Of a stretch of DNA of 33,858 nt, positions 18,433-26,619 are shown in pieces; the stretch's first letter is position 1, and each line of letters begins with the position of its first letter. This DNA is from Alphaproteobacteria bacterium (GTDB lineage: Bacteria > Pseudomonadota > Alphaproteobacteria > UBA2966), in the NCBI GenBank assembly GCA_018654745.1, contig JABILA010000081.1, positions 1 to 33,858 of the forward strand. The letters are read 5' to 3'. The translations under genes and the position numbers were made by a program. A model generated the notes under the pieces. The model did not search any database, was not told the origin of the DNA, and saw nothing but the letters and a program-made list of their open reading frames with translations.

Positions 18433-20007
18433 CTATCTTCCAGTGCGGGCCAGGGACAGGAACCAGCCATGCATCCGGGATTTCGCGTTTTCAATGTCCG
18501 AGGCAGAGAAAAAGTCCTCGGGTTTGACTTTGTCGACAGGGTAGACCGGCCGATGGAAGTCACTTTCATATCCGAACGGCACTGTGGCATCGATGCCCAT
18601 GCCGCCTTCAAAATCAGTATTGGATGCGGTCCATGCTTTGTCACCAGCAGTCAAACGCTCTGAGGGCATGAACGTCTGGCCACGGCCTCCCGGTAACGGA
18701 TTAAGAATGTCCAACTGTGGATTAACGCGTGTCGTCAGGCACCACATGATGTCATCCATGGAATACATGTCGACATCCTCGCTGACGGCAATTGCCAAAC
18801 GCATGCCTTGCGAACAGGACAAAATTGCAGAGAGGAAATTCCGCTGCCAGCCCTCTTCAATCTGATTACGCTTCTTGACCTGGATAATGCACCCACCCCA
18901 GTCCGTCATTGAATAAGGGATATGGGCATCGATACAGATACCTGGCTGCAGTCGCTCACACAGTTCCAGAATAGCCGCTTCACGGACGGTCGTATCAATA
19001 TTGCTGTCGTCAGAAGTATGAACACCCAACGGGAAGATAATCGGCTTTTCTTCCGGTTTACGCATGGTGATGGCGGTGACGTGGAATGTTGGTGCCTTAT
19101 AGGCTTTGCCCATATATCCAGCCCATTCAGGATGGAAGTGATAGCGACCTTGAACGTCGTTGTCTTCAGATTCCTTTGTCTCATACCGTTTGTCCTTTGG
19201 CACGATATAGCCTTCAAGGACATATTCGGATTCTGCAATGGCATAGGCATCGACTGTTTGCGCCTTGACCAGGTTGACTGCTTCGCCCTGGATGGTGCCG
19301 GCAACACCAATCTCATCACACCCCTTGGGCAGGATGACATAATCGAAACCTGCACCGGCTAGCAACGTACAGGCCGCGGGCACGCCAAAGCACATGGTTA
19401 GCGGGATCGGTTTTTCATCGTGGTAATGTTCTGTATAGACCTGCCACATGTGGGAACCTGGAGAAATCTGGAAGGTTCCGACGTTACCCCAGCGAAAATT
19501 CATACGGTTGTAACCAAGATCAGAACCGCCATCGAAGTATTCTCCGGCGACGCAACGAATACCCGAACCAATGGTCAATTCGGATTCAAGTTCGGTATGG
19601 CGAATCGCCGTAATCCATTTATTAACGTCCAGGTCATCAGTAATCACATGTTCCTGACATGGTGCTTCATCGACACCGACAATGTTCGGTTTTGTTGGGT
19701 TATTGAGGGCTTTGGCAATCTTGCGTGTACGATCCACCGGTCCGTCAAATCCGAACATGCGGTCAACGACATCTATATCTGAGAATAAATTGGTGACGGC
19801 CCGCGCATGAGGCATGCCCTTGACGTTGTTGAAGAGCATTGGATGGGCACCGTCAAAAATTTTCTGCAGACCGGTAATTTCCAGATCCGGATTTACTTCA
19901 TTGTCGGTCTCCATCAGATCGCCGTTTCGGCGCAACCAGTCAATGGTATTGCGGAGGCTTTTGATTTCTTCTTTCGTTGCGACTGTTTTTGTCGGATTGG
20001 TGCTCAT
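18433..20007 (-). CDS. UbiD-family prFMN-dependent (de)carboxylase
   Basis: Nonoxidative decarboxylase using prenylated FMN, 524 residues, in the UbiD/Fdc size range. The catalytic triad of the family is visible: Arg168 in GYNRMNFRWGN, Glu261 and Glu266 in AESEYVLEGYIVP. Other family blocks are PCQEHVITDDLDVNKW, GSGIRCVAGEYFDGG, MCFGVPAACTLLAGAG and ILPKGCDEIGVAGTIQGE. The natural substrate is not readable from sequence. Candidates are an aromatic or alpha,beta-unsaturated acid, or its CoA thioester as in phthaloyl-CoA decarboxylase; the neighbouring CoA-transferase favours the thioester. It lies 41 bp after ubiX, which supplies the cofactor, and 36 bp before the CoA-transferase. I do not call it ubiD because a ubiquinone role does not fit this locus. 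Confidence 0.9.
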   Translation of the reverse strand: MSTNPTKTVATKEEIKSLRNTIDWLRRNGDLMETDNEVNPDLEITGLQKIFDGAHPMLFNNVKGMPHARAVTNLFSDIDVVDRMFGFDGPVDRTRKIAKALNNPTKPNIVGVDEAPCQEHVITDDLDVNKWITAIRHTELESELTIGSGIRCVAGEYFDGGSDLGYNRMNFRWGNVGTFQISPGSHMWQVYTEHYHDEKPIPLTMCFGVPAACTLLAGAGFDYVILPKGCDEIGVAGTIQGEAVNLVKAQTVDAYAIAESEYVLEGYIVPKDKRYETKESEDNDVQGRYHFHPEWAGYMGKAYKAPTFHVTAITMRKPEEKPIIFPLGVHTSDDSNIDTTVREAAILELCERLQPGICIDAHIPYSMTDWGGCIIQVKKRNQIEEGWQRNFLSAILSCSQGMRLAIAVSEDVDMYSMDDIMWCLTTRVNPQLDILNPLPGGRGQTFMPSERLTAGDKAWTASNTDFEGGMGIDATVPFGYESDFHRPVYPVDKVKPEDFFSASDIENAKSRMHGWFLSLARTGR

Positions 20008-20048
20008 TATTTTCTCTCTTGTTTCAGGTTATCTGGAAGTTTTGGATT

Positions 20049-20660
20049 TCAAATAATCGATTGGATATCTGCTGAACGGTTTTTCATTTCACCCGTCCAG
20101 CGCTCGACAAGATCGGTAGAGATGTCAAATTGGTCGAGAATGCGCATGACAATGTGATCAACCCCATCCATTAGTGATTTTGGATGATTGTAGTACGCTG
20201 TCATCGGCGGCAAGATCACAGAGCCCATGCGCGAAAGCTTCAAAAGATTCTCAAGATGGATATCGCTGAGTGGTGTTTCCCTGGCCACCAGCACAAGTTT
20301 GCGGCGTTCCTTCAGAATGACATCAGCGGCACGGTGGACGAGGTGATCACCTACACCAGTCGCGATTGACGCCACTGTCCGCATGGAACAAGGCACAACG
20401 ACCATACCATCTGTATGGAATGAGCCGGACGAAACCGCTGCACCCATATCACCAGAACTGTAGGTAGCATCAGCCAGAGAACGCAGATAGTCGATCTTGT
20501 GACCGGTTTCGTGCTCGACAGTTTGTTGCGCCCATTTACTGACAACGAGATGGGTTTCAACGTCGCTGTCCTGAAGTACCTCTAGCAATCGGACGCCGTA
20601 AATTGCACCGGTGGCACCTGTCATGCCAATTACAAGTCGTTTTGGCGTGGCTTTGTTCAA
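20049..20660 (-). CDS. UbiX-family flavin prenyltransferase
   Basis: Makes prenylated FMN from FMN and dimethylallyl phosphate for UbiD-type enzymes. The 203-residue protein has GMTGATGAIYGVRLLEVL (12-29), VVPCSMRTVASIATG, and the C-terminal KLVLVARETPLSDIHLENL with LPPMTAYYNHPKS. All are standard UbiX blocks. The start is a TTG at 20660 with GGAGAGG 8 nt upstream; no in-frame ATG gives a complete N-terminus. It is directly downstream of the operator-promoter at 20699-20741 and 41 bp before its UbiD partner. Such dedicated pairs are typical of catabolic loci rather than ubiquinone synthesis. Confidence 0.92.
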   Translation of the reverse strand: MNKATPKRLVIGMTGATGAIYGVRLLEVLQDSDVETHLVVSKWAQQTVEHETGHKIDYLRSLADATYSSGDMGAAVSSGSFHTDGMVVVPCSMRTVASIATGVGDHLVHRAADVILKERRKLVLVARETPLSDIHLENLLKLSRMGSVILPPMTAYYNHPKSLMDGVDHIVMRILDQFDISTDLVERWTGEMKNRSADIQSII

Positions 20661-20698
20661 TTCAGCAACCTCTCCATCATGTCCAGTGAATCAAAGTA

Positions 20699-20712
20699 CT
20701 TCGAATACGAAG
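20699..20712. promoter_or_regulatory. CTTCG-N4-CGAAG operator, copy 1 (before ubiX)
   Basis: CTTCGAATACGAAG, an inverted repeat with 5-bp arms. It is just downstream of the -10 of the ubiX promoter and thus at the probable transcription start, exactly 20 bp (two helical turns) from copy 2. Likely bound by the MarR protein encoded next door; that link is inferred. Confidence 0.75.
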
Positions 20713-20741
20713 CTTATACTTCGAATACGAAGCTTTGTCCA
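20713..20741 (-). promoter_or_regulatory. Promoter of the ubiX operon
   Basis: On the minus strand, TGGACA (20741-20736) and TATAAG (20718-20713) are separated by exactly 17 bp, a good sigma-70-type pair. The whole spacer is occupied by operator copy 2, and copy 1 abuts the -10. A protein bound there would block polymerase, so repression is the expected mode. Confidence 0.7.
20719..20732. promoter_or_regulatory. CTTCG-N4-CGAAG operator, copy 2 (before ubiX)
   Basis: CTTCGAATACGAAG, identical to copy 1 and lying wholly inside the 17-bp spacer between the -35 and -10 hexamers of the ubiX promoter. Confidence 0.75.
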
Positions 20742-20937
20742 TTGAAAATTCTGTGTGCTGCGAAATCTGGTCAATATCTGGAAGGATATTCAGACGAACT
20801 TTGTGCCGTATTTGGCTACAATCAGTTCAAGCATGGCCGATTGCGGTTAAAACGGACTCGCTTTGGAATCAACTATCAGCTCGGACCAGTAATTTATGGA
20901 TTCGCTACGTTTCCGCGAAATTCGGAAACGCTCCAAC

Positions 20938-21444
20938 TCATTCAGAACTACGTAAATTCTTCTTTAGGGTTTTCAGAACACTACGGAATTTCTTAATTTC
21001 TGACGCGCTTAACCCAACAGTTGCTTTTTCATTTACTTCACGGGCGTAGGGCAAAAGTTTGTCTCTGAGGCGGCGGCCTTTTGCTGTCAATCGAACAAAA
21101 TAACGCCGCTTGTCAAATGGATCATGCGCCCGTTGGACCAGGTCTGCCTTGATCATTCCGCGAATCGCAACCACAGTTGTCGATTCCATCATGCCTGTTC
21201 GCCTTGCCAGTTCACGTTGGCTCAGACCATCATCTTCCCAAAGTTCCCGAAGGAAAAACCATTGACCAATCTTGATGTCATATTCACCAATCTTTTTTTC
21301 CAACTGCTTGGAAAAACTTCGATAGCAATCACGTAAAAGATAGCCAACGCTTTCGCCAGGCTCGTAATAAAATGATTCGCTTGATGTTGCCGAAGAAGGA
21401 GAGGTTTCCACCTTTTTGCCTGCGTTGTCTTTTTTCCGGGTCAA
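20938..21444 (-). CDS. MarR-family transcriptional regulator
   Basis: A 168-residue winged-helix regulator. Residues 1-30 are a low-complexity Lys/Ser/Glu tail. The MarR core follows: VGYLLRDCYRSFSKQLEKKIG, the recognition helix region GLSQRELARRTGMMESTTVVAIRGMIKADLV, and the wing DPFDKRRYFVRLTAKGRRLRDKLLP, with the DxRxxxVxLT pattern. Members bind short palindromes as dimers and usually release DNA on binding a phenolic or CoA-thioester ligand. It is 29 bp after the acyl-CoA ligase on the same strand, and palindromes at 20699, 20719, 23190 and 23452 flank the genes around it. The ligand may be the pathway substrate or its CoA ester (inference). Confidence 0.92.
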   Translation of the reverse strand: MTRKKDNAGKKVETSPSSATSSESFYYEPGESVGYLLRDCYRSFSKQLEKKIGEYDIKIGQWFFLRELWEDDGLSQRELARRTGMMESTTVVAIRGMIKADLVQRAHDPFDKRRYFVRLTAKGRRLRDKLLPYAREVNEKATVGLSASEIKKFRSVLKTLKKNLRSSE

Positions 21445-21473
21445 AGAACTACTCCTTGTGCAAATCTGTGGGT

Positions 21474-22988
21474 TCAGATTTTTGCGTCACTATCCACCCA
21501 ATATTGTGATCGAAGTTCTTTCTTAAAAACCTTACCAGAGTCCTCACGTGGCAGACTATCCTGAAAAACATACTCTCGAGGGACTTTGTATCCTGATATC
21601 TTGCTGGACAACCATTTGATAATCCCCTGGCTATCAATATCAGAATCGCCCGAACGAACGACAAAAGCAAGAAGGCGCTCGCCGAATTCACGGTCAGGAA
21701 TTCCTATCACAGCACAATCAGCAATTTCTGGCATGGTAACAAGAACTGCTTCGGTTTCGGCTGGATAGATGTTTACACCTCCCGAAATCACCATGTCCTT
21801 GGCGCGGTCCATCAAAAAAAGATATCCATCTTCGTCTACGTATCCGACATCCCCTACTGTGACGAGCCCATCCTTTTCCAATGCTGCGCGTTCTTCCGGT
21901 TTATTATGATAGTCAAAATCCGGCCAAAGTGTCTGGCGGAGATAAAATTCTCCAATCTGCGAAGTACCGACTTCATTTCCGTCATCGTCCAATACCATGA
22001 TCTTTGCGCCCTCAAGCAAACGTCCAACCGTGCCAGGCTTGCGAACGGCATCATCCGGGTTGGCAAGTGAGATCGGTCCTATTTCGGACGCGCCGTAGTA
22101 CTCATGAATGATTGGCCCCCACCAATCCAACATGCTTTGCTTTACCCCGGGTGGACACGGTGCTGCGGCATGGACAACATACTCGAGCGAGCACAAATCG
22201 TATTTGCCTCGAATTTCCTCAGGCAATTTCAGCAAGCGCCAAAACATGGTTGGCACCATTTGCAGGTGTGTGATGCTGTGTGTCTCTATGAGAGATAGCA
22301 GATCTTCGGCATCAAATCGTTGTTGAATTGCGATGAAGGCGTTCGCGGCAGCGGAGTCAAGTGCCCACCGATAAGGCGCGGAGTGGTACAATGGCCCGGT
22401 AACAACGGTTCGTATTTCCTGGCCTGTGCTGAACCCAAACATCTGATCCTTGATTTTTTTGATCACTGGAAGGTTTTTTGGGTGCGGCGGCTGTCGGCGT
22501 ATCCCTTTTGGCAATCCCGTTGTACCCGAAGTGTAAATCATTGATCCCACCGGCGGAGGTGCCTCTCCCTGCCACTCATTGAAACTATTCAACCAATCCT
22601 GCCAGAGAGTCAAAACGTTATCGTCCCCCACGGATGCACCCACGTTGGTACCGGACGGCACGACAAATACGTTTACATTATCTGGTATGTCAGACTGCAC
22701 TGCAGCGAGAAGGTCATCGTGGGCGACCAGTATCCGCGCGCCTGAGTCTTGAATGACATGTACGACTTCGCTGCTTTTGTTGTGCCAGTTGATCGGTGCA
22801 ACATAAACGCCCAGTAGATCAGCCGCAAATGCGACTTCGAAACAGGAAAAGTCATTTCTGAGCAATGTGGCAACACAGTCACCGGCGGAAACCCCGAGCT
22901 GCGAAAACCCCGTCGCCGCCCTGGCACCATGTTCCCTGAGTTCAACAAGTGACACTTGTTGACGACCAATAGATACACTTCCAGACAT
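21474..22988 (-). CDS. AMP-forming acyl-CoA ligase (ANL superfamily)
   Basis: Activates a carboxylic acid to its CoA thioester through an acyl-AMP. The 504-residue protein shows the P-loop IYTSGTTGLPKG, the EYYGASEIGPISL motif, VGDVGYVDEDGYLFLMDRAKDMVISGGVNIYP (hinge region) and the C-terminal lysine in PREDSGKVFKKEL. The ATG at 22988 has GGAG about 7 nt upstream; an ATG at 23009 adds seven residues without a site. The substrate cannot be read from sequence. It is the first minus-strand gene of the divergent region, and operator copy 3 lies 202 bp upstream. Together with the second ligase (30040-31593) it suggests that two different acids are activated in the pathway. Confidence 0.9.
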   Translation of the reverse strand: MSGSVSIGRQQVSLVELREHGARAATGFSQLGVSAGDCVATLLRNDFSCFEVAFAADLLGVYVAPINWHNKSSEVVHVIQDSGARILVAHDDLLAAVQSDIPDNVNVFVVPSGTNVGASVGDDNVLTLWQDWLNSFNEWQGEAPPPVGSMIYTSGTTGLPKGIRRQPPHPKNLPVIKKIKDQMFGFSTGQEIRTVVTGPLYHSAPYRWALDSAAANAFIAIQQRFDAEDLLSLIETHSITHLQMVPTMFWRLLKLPEEIRGKYDLCSLEYVVHAAAPCPPGVKQSMLDWWGPIIHEYYGASEIGPISLANPDDAVRKPGTVGRLLEGAKIMVLDDDGNEVGTSQIGEFYLRQTLWPDFDYHNKPEERAALEKDGLVTVGDVGYVDEDGYLFLMDRAKDMVISGGVNIYPAETEAVLVTMPEIADCAVIGIPDREFGERLLAFVVRSGDSDIDSQGIIKWLSSKISGYKVPREYVFQDSLPREDSGKVFKKELRSQYWVDSDAKI

Positions 22989-23189
22989 CGCAAACTCCAA
23001 TAATAGCAAACAAGCAAATCACTTATGTGTAGACCATTTCGCCCCGACCTGTTTGGAGGACCCAAATTGCTCTCCACTGGCTGGGGCCAGTAGTTGATGA
23101 AGCCAATGCAGGGATTGAATCACCAGTGGTTTCCGTCAAGTTATTGCGCCACAGAGAAATTAGTCACAAACCATACCTACAATGTTTTA

Positions 23190-23203
23190 CTTCGAATGCG
23201 AAG
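23190..23203. promoter_or_regulatory. CTTCG-N4-CGAAG operator, copy 3
   Basis: CTTCGAATGCGAAG, both 5-bp arms intact, with one centre base changed (AATG instead of AATA). It lies 202 bp upstream of the minus-strand ligase. On that strand it is immediately followed by TAAAAC, the same geometry as the ubiX promoter, although no good -35 is visible. Confidence 0.7.
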
Positions 23204-23451
23204 CTATTACTCATGATTACAATATGTCATCAGAACTGTTTGCAATTTTGACAATCTGCTTTTGCTCGACGCACCGACACCGACAGTGAGGCCAAAATTG
23301 CTTGAAGATCATCTAATAACTGGTGCAAAATAACGATTTGTGGCAACTATTGTTGGCTTCAGATAGACTCTCTTGCATCGGTCAATAATTGGATTGCGGC
23401 ATCAAACAGAAAACTTGACAATCGCATTTGAAACTGACAACCTCGTTTTTC

Positions 23452-23465
23452 CTTCGAATACGAAG
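23452..23465. promoter_or_regulatory. CTTCG-N4-CGAAG operator, copy 4
   Basis: CTTCGAATACGAAG, identical to copies 1 and 2, placed 186 bp upstream of the TRAP binding-protein start. It probably brings the plus-strand operon under the same MarR control. Confidence 0.72.
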
Positions 23466-23650
23466 CAATATTTTTTGTGTGATTTAAATCCAAGAGAGCA
23501 TTCAAAGACTTTCAATATTTTCAACACAAAAGCCAAAGTTTAGCATCCAGAGATATCTGTGCTGCAAAGACACCAATAGGGTTACATGTGGGCGTTATGA
23601 AACAAAATTATTCCATTCCGGCCACGAATTGAAAAAGGAAAAACACAAAC

Positions 23651-24715
23651 ATGATAAAACGATATCTGAAAATCCTGCCAATGGCCGTCGCTGGAACAAT
23701 GCTGGCGACAAGTTTTACATCAGCGGCGTCTGCACAAACACTTCGCTGGTCCGATGGCGGACCGAACCGCGGAGCTCGCGCAGCGGGAATGCAGTGGGTC
23801 GCTGAGGAAATTACCAAACGGACAAATGGCAAGGTTAAATTCGAATTTCACTGGGCTGGCGCGCTCATGAAATCAAAAGCCGCCGTAAAGGGTGTTGGTA
23901 AAGGATCAGCAGACGTAGGTACCATCATTGCTGCGTATACACCGAAAGAACTTTCAGCCTATAGCGTCGCTGATTTGCCTTTCGAGGTGAGTGACATCTG
24001 GTCAACATTGCGTGGTACATACGAATTTGCGTCAACCAATGCTGAATTGAAAAAAATGTTTTCGGATCTCGGCCTGGTCTACATCACAAATATAACGACT
24101 TCTCCTGGACAACTTATCTGCACCAAAACTCACGTGAAAACAGTAGCAGATCTGAAGGGCGTAAAGTTGCGCGCAACAGGATTCTACGGCAAGGTATTCA
24201 AGGGACTTGGTGCCAACGTTGTTAGCATGGGGCAATCCAAAGTCTATACAGCACTTGATTCAGGTGTCGTGGATTGCAATCAAAACTATATGTACGCTAT
24301 CCCCGTCTTCAAGCAGCAGGAAATTGCAAAGAAGATGACAGTAATGAACTGGGGGCAATTCCTCGCATTTGCCATTGTCATGAACAAATCTGTATATGAC
24401 AAATTGGGAGCTGACGAGCAGAAAGCTATTCACGGTGTTGGCTCAGACTTCGTCGACCATTATGCTGAGATAATGATCAATATGACGTCCAAATCAAGGG
24501 CGGCCATCGAAGCTGCTGGCGTCGACATCCATGAGATGAGCAAAGGTGAAAAGGGAAAACTGAATAATGCCGCCGCTCCTTTTATCCAAGACTGGGTGAA
24601 GCGCACAAACGACAATGGCCTGCCTGGACAGAAATTGTTTGATGACTACGGTAAGCTGTTGGCGAAATATGAAGGTATTCGCACAGCCAAGGGCTACCCA
24701 TGGAAGAAGAATTGA
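23651..24715 (+). CDS. TRAP transporter substrate-binding protein (DctP family)
   Basis: Periplasmic solute receptor of a TRAP transporter, 354 residues. A Sec signal peptide is clear: MIKRYLKILPMAVAGTMLAT followed by a likely cleavage after SAASA at residue 28. The mature protein has the family blocks GPNRGARAAGMQWVAEEITKRTNGKVKFEF, LADLKGVKLRATG-like text with Arg174 as the expected carboxylate-binding arginine, and VVSMGQSKVYTALDSGVVDCNQN. An AAGGA site lies upstream. TRAP receptors bind carboxylates, which fits the CoA ligases and decarboxylase around it. The last 16 bp overlap the small permease gene. The exact ligand is unknown. Confidence 0.93.
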   Translation: MIKRYLKILPMAVAGTMLATSFTSAASAQTLRWSDGGPNRGARAAGMQWVAEEITKRTNGKVKFEFHWAGALMKSKAAVKGVGKGSADVGTIIAAYTPKELSAYSVADLPFEVSDIWSTLRGTYEFASTNAELKKMFSDLGLVYITNITTSPGQLICTKTHVKTVADLKGVKLRATGFYGKVFKGLGANVVSMGQSKVYTALDSGVVDCNQNYMYAIPVFKQQEIAKKMTVMNWGQFLAFAIVMNKSVYDKLGADEQKAIHGVGSDFVDHYAEIMINMTSKSRAAIEAAGVDIHEMSKGEKGKLNNAAAPFIQDWVKRTNDNGLPGQKLFDDYGKLLAKYEGIRTAKGYPWKKN

Positions 24716-25269
24716 GCAGCGAAATGAATGAGGGCCAGGCATCTAAGCCTGGCCCTCGATTCCTTGCCAAACTGGAACAGGCTGGCCGGGATATCTCCAG
24801 TCTTTTGATCCTGGTTTTGGGGATTGTGGTTGTCTCTTCTGCAGCTGCCCGTCTAGTCCCAATACTGGAAATTCCTGATCATTACGTAATTACCGGTGAA
24901 TTGATGGTTACGCTGGTTGCTTTGCCCTGGGCCTTTGTAACGGCCGACAGGGGACATATTTCAGTCGAGGTTTTTACAGGCTGGGTCTCCCCGCGCACAA
25001 GTTCATATCTATATGCATTTGCAGCACTGGTCGCGTTGATAATGGTCCTGCCTTTGACTTGGGCGGCCGGCCTGGTGTTTTACGAAGCCTACGATTATGG
25101 AAACTATTTTGATGGCGCTCTCTATTTACCCGAATGGCCGGGGCGCCTGACATTTTTTGTTGGCTTTGCCTTAATGTCCCTGAGGATGGTTCTTCTATTG
25201 GTCTCGGACGGAATTTCAGCCATCAGAGGCGATGGTGTCACCCCTGGAAAAATTGATGAGTTTTTCTGA
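24700..25269 (+). CDS. TRAP transporter small permease (DctQ family)
   Basis: Small integral membrane subunit, 189 residues, with four hydrophobic segments: about 30-52 (SSLLILVLGIVVVSSAAARLV), 66-86, 104-128 and 150-170. Trp and acidic residues in the loop WAAGLVFYEAYDYGNYFDGALYLPEWPGR are typical of DctQ. The start at 24700 overlaps the binding-protein gene by 16 bp and has AAGGG about 5 nt upstream; an ATG at 24724 is possible and would remove eight residues. It ends in TGATG, sharing its stop with the next start. Confidence 0.88.
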   Translation: MEEELSSEMNEGQASKPGPRFLAKLEQAGRDISSLLILVLGIVVVSSAAARLVPILEIPDHYVITGELMVTLVALPWAFVTADRGHISVEVFTGWVSPRTSSYLYAFAALVALIMVLPLTWAAGLVFYEAYDYGNYFDGALYLPEWPGRLTFFVGFALMSLRMVLLLVSDGISAIRGDGVTPGKIDEFF

Positions 25270-26612
25270 TGGATCCATTTATTCTTGGTTCTGCCGGCTT
25301 TGCCAGCATACTGGTATTACTGGCCTTGCGAGTGCCAATCGCTTTCTGTCTTGGGTCAGTTGCGGTAATATGTACATTTCTGTTTTATGCCTGGCCCCAC
25401 GGCGGCGAGTTTGACTTTGAGCAAGGTTTACGGGCAGCACAGCCTGTTCTGACCTCCAACAGCTATGATTTTGTTCATTCCTTTGAATTGACAATGGTGC
25501 CGCTGTTTATTGCCCTGAGCCAGCTTGCTTTCCATGCTCGCATAACAACTGATATTTACTATGCTGCCCGTGTCTGGCTGGCGAGAGTCCCTGGTGGGCT
25601 CGCAATCGCATCTATTCTGGGGTGCGGTGGATTTTCAGCTATTACGGGGTCCAGTGTTGCTTGCGCCGCCGCCATGGGACGGATTTGCGTCCCTGAAATG
25701 TTGCGTTTCGGCTATGGTAAGAAACTTGCCTCTTCTTCTGTTGCAGTAGGTGGCACCCTGGGTTCCTTGATACCACCAAGTGTGCCCTTCATCCTGTACG
25801 GAATATTCACGGAAACATCGATCAAAAAACTTTTTATGGCTGGCTTGCTCCCGGGTCTGGTTTCCATTGTCGGCTATATAATTGTCGTTCTGATTTGGGT
25901 AAAGATTTCGCCTGACGAAGCACCTCAAACAACCGAGGAACGAAAGCCAGGCGACCGTAGAAAAGCCGCCTTCAAGGCATGGCCAGCGATTCTTCTGTTC
26001 GCCGTTATCGCAGGCGGCATTTATGGTGGCTTTATAACAACAACAGAAGCCGCAGCAGTCAGCGCCGTGCTCGCCCTTATCCTCGGCGTTCTCATGAAAC
26101 GTCTGAATTTGGCGTCGATCATCCTCTCCTTGCGCGAAACTGCTTATCAAACGTCAATGATTTTTCTGATTGCTTTCGGCGCCAAGATTTTCGTGTCCTT
26201 CATTTCGCTCACAGGGGTTGCACCGTGGCTCGTCGGTCTTGTCGAAGCGGCCCAGTTATCAGATGTAATGGTTATGGCAGTGTTATGCCTGATTTTCATC
26301 GTCCTGGGTATGTTCCTCGATCCCATTGGCATCTTGTTACTTACACTACCTTTCGCAGTTCCACTGGTTGAGAATATGGGTTTCAACCTGATCTGGTTCG
26401 GAGTCATTGTCGTCAAATTGTTGGAAATTGGTTTGATAACACCGCCCGTGGGCCTCAACGCATTTGTCATTCAGTCCGTCGTTGGGCGTGATCTCAAGGT
26501 GCACACAATATTCGCAGGTATCACCCGTTTTCTCGGAGCTGAATTCGTTATCTTGCTCTTGCTGTTGGCCTTTCCTGCAATATCCTTGTTCCTGCCTAAT
26601 TCAATGTTTTGA
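25269..26612 (+). CDS. TRAP transporter large permease (DctM family)
   Basis: Sodium-coupled translocation subunit with about a dozen membrane segments, 447 residues, normal length. Family stretches include LALRVPIAFCLGSVAVICTF, GLAIASILGCGGFSAITGSSVACAAAMGRI, GGTLGSLIPPSVPFILYGIFTETSIKKLFMAGLLPG and IGLITPPVGLNAFVIQSV. Its ATG overlaps the DctQ stop by one base, so translation is coupled. With DctP and DctQ it makes a complete TRAP system. Confidence 0.95.
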   Translation: MDPFILGSAGFASILVLLALRVPIAFCLGSVAVICTFLFYAWPHGGEFDFEQGLRAAQPVLTSNSYDFVHSFELTMVPLFIALSQLAFHARITTDIYYAARVWLARVPGGLAIASILGCGGFSAITGSSVACAAAMGRICVPEMLRFGYGKKLASSSVAVGGTLGSLIPPSVPFILYGIFTETSIKKLFMAGLLPGLVSIVGYIIVVLIWVKISPDEAPQTTEERKPGDRRKAAFKAWPAILLFAVIAGGIYGGFITTTEAAAVSAVLALILGVLMKRLNLASIILSLRETAYQTSMIFLIAFGAKIFVSFISLTGVAPWLVGLVEAAQLSDVMVMAVLCLIFIVLGMFLDPIGILLLTLPFAVPLVENMGFNLIWFGVIVVKLLEIGLITPPVGLNAFVIQSVVGRDLKVHTIFAGITRFLGAEFVILLLLLAFPAISLFLPNSMF

Positions 26613-26619
26613 GGACTAA

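Larger units (their letters stand above)
20661..20937. other. marR-ubiX intergenic region
   Basis: A 277-bp gap on one strand between marR and ubiX. The half next to ubiX holds the promoter and operator copies 1 and 2. The remainder (about 20742-20937) shows no gene that I can support. The length and the promoter imply that ubiX starts its own transcript rather than depending on read-through from marR. Confidence 0.6.
22989..23650. other. Divergent regulatory region, ligase/marR versus TRAP operon
   Basis: A 662-bp gene-free region between two divergent start codons. It contains operator copies 3 and 4, each about 190-200 bp before the gene it faces, so the layout is roughly symmetrical. TTGACA at 23415-23420 and CTGACA at 23434-23439 lie just before copy 4 on the plus strand, but I find no matching strong -10. 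On the minus strand TAAAAC directly follows copy 3 as TATAAG follows copy 2 at ubiX. The long 5' leaders hold no ORF I can support. Confidence 0.6.

Noticed and set aside
18433..20660. Ubiquinone biosynthesis genes ubiD and ubiX
   Set aside because: The families are right, but co-regulation with TRAP, CoA-transferase and ligase genes points to catabolism, so no ubi symbols were assigned.
20679..20996. 105-codon plus-strand ORF across the operator region
   Set aside because: It runs through the promoter and both palindromes and into the marR 3' end; the translated repeats give low-information sequence with no recognised domain.
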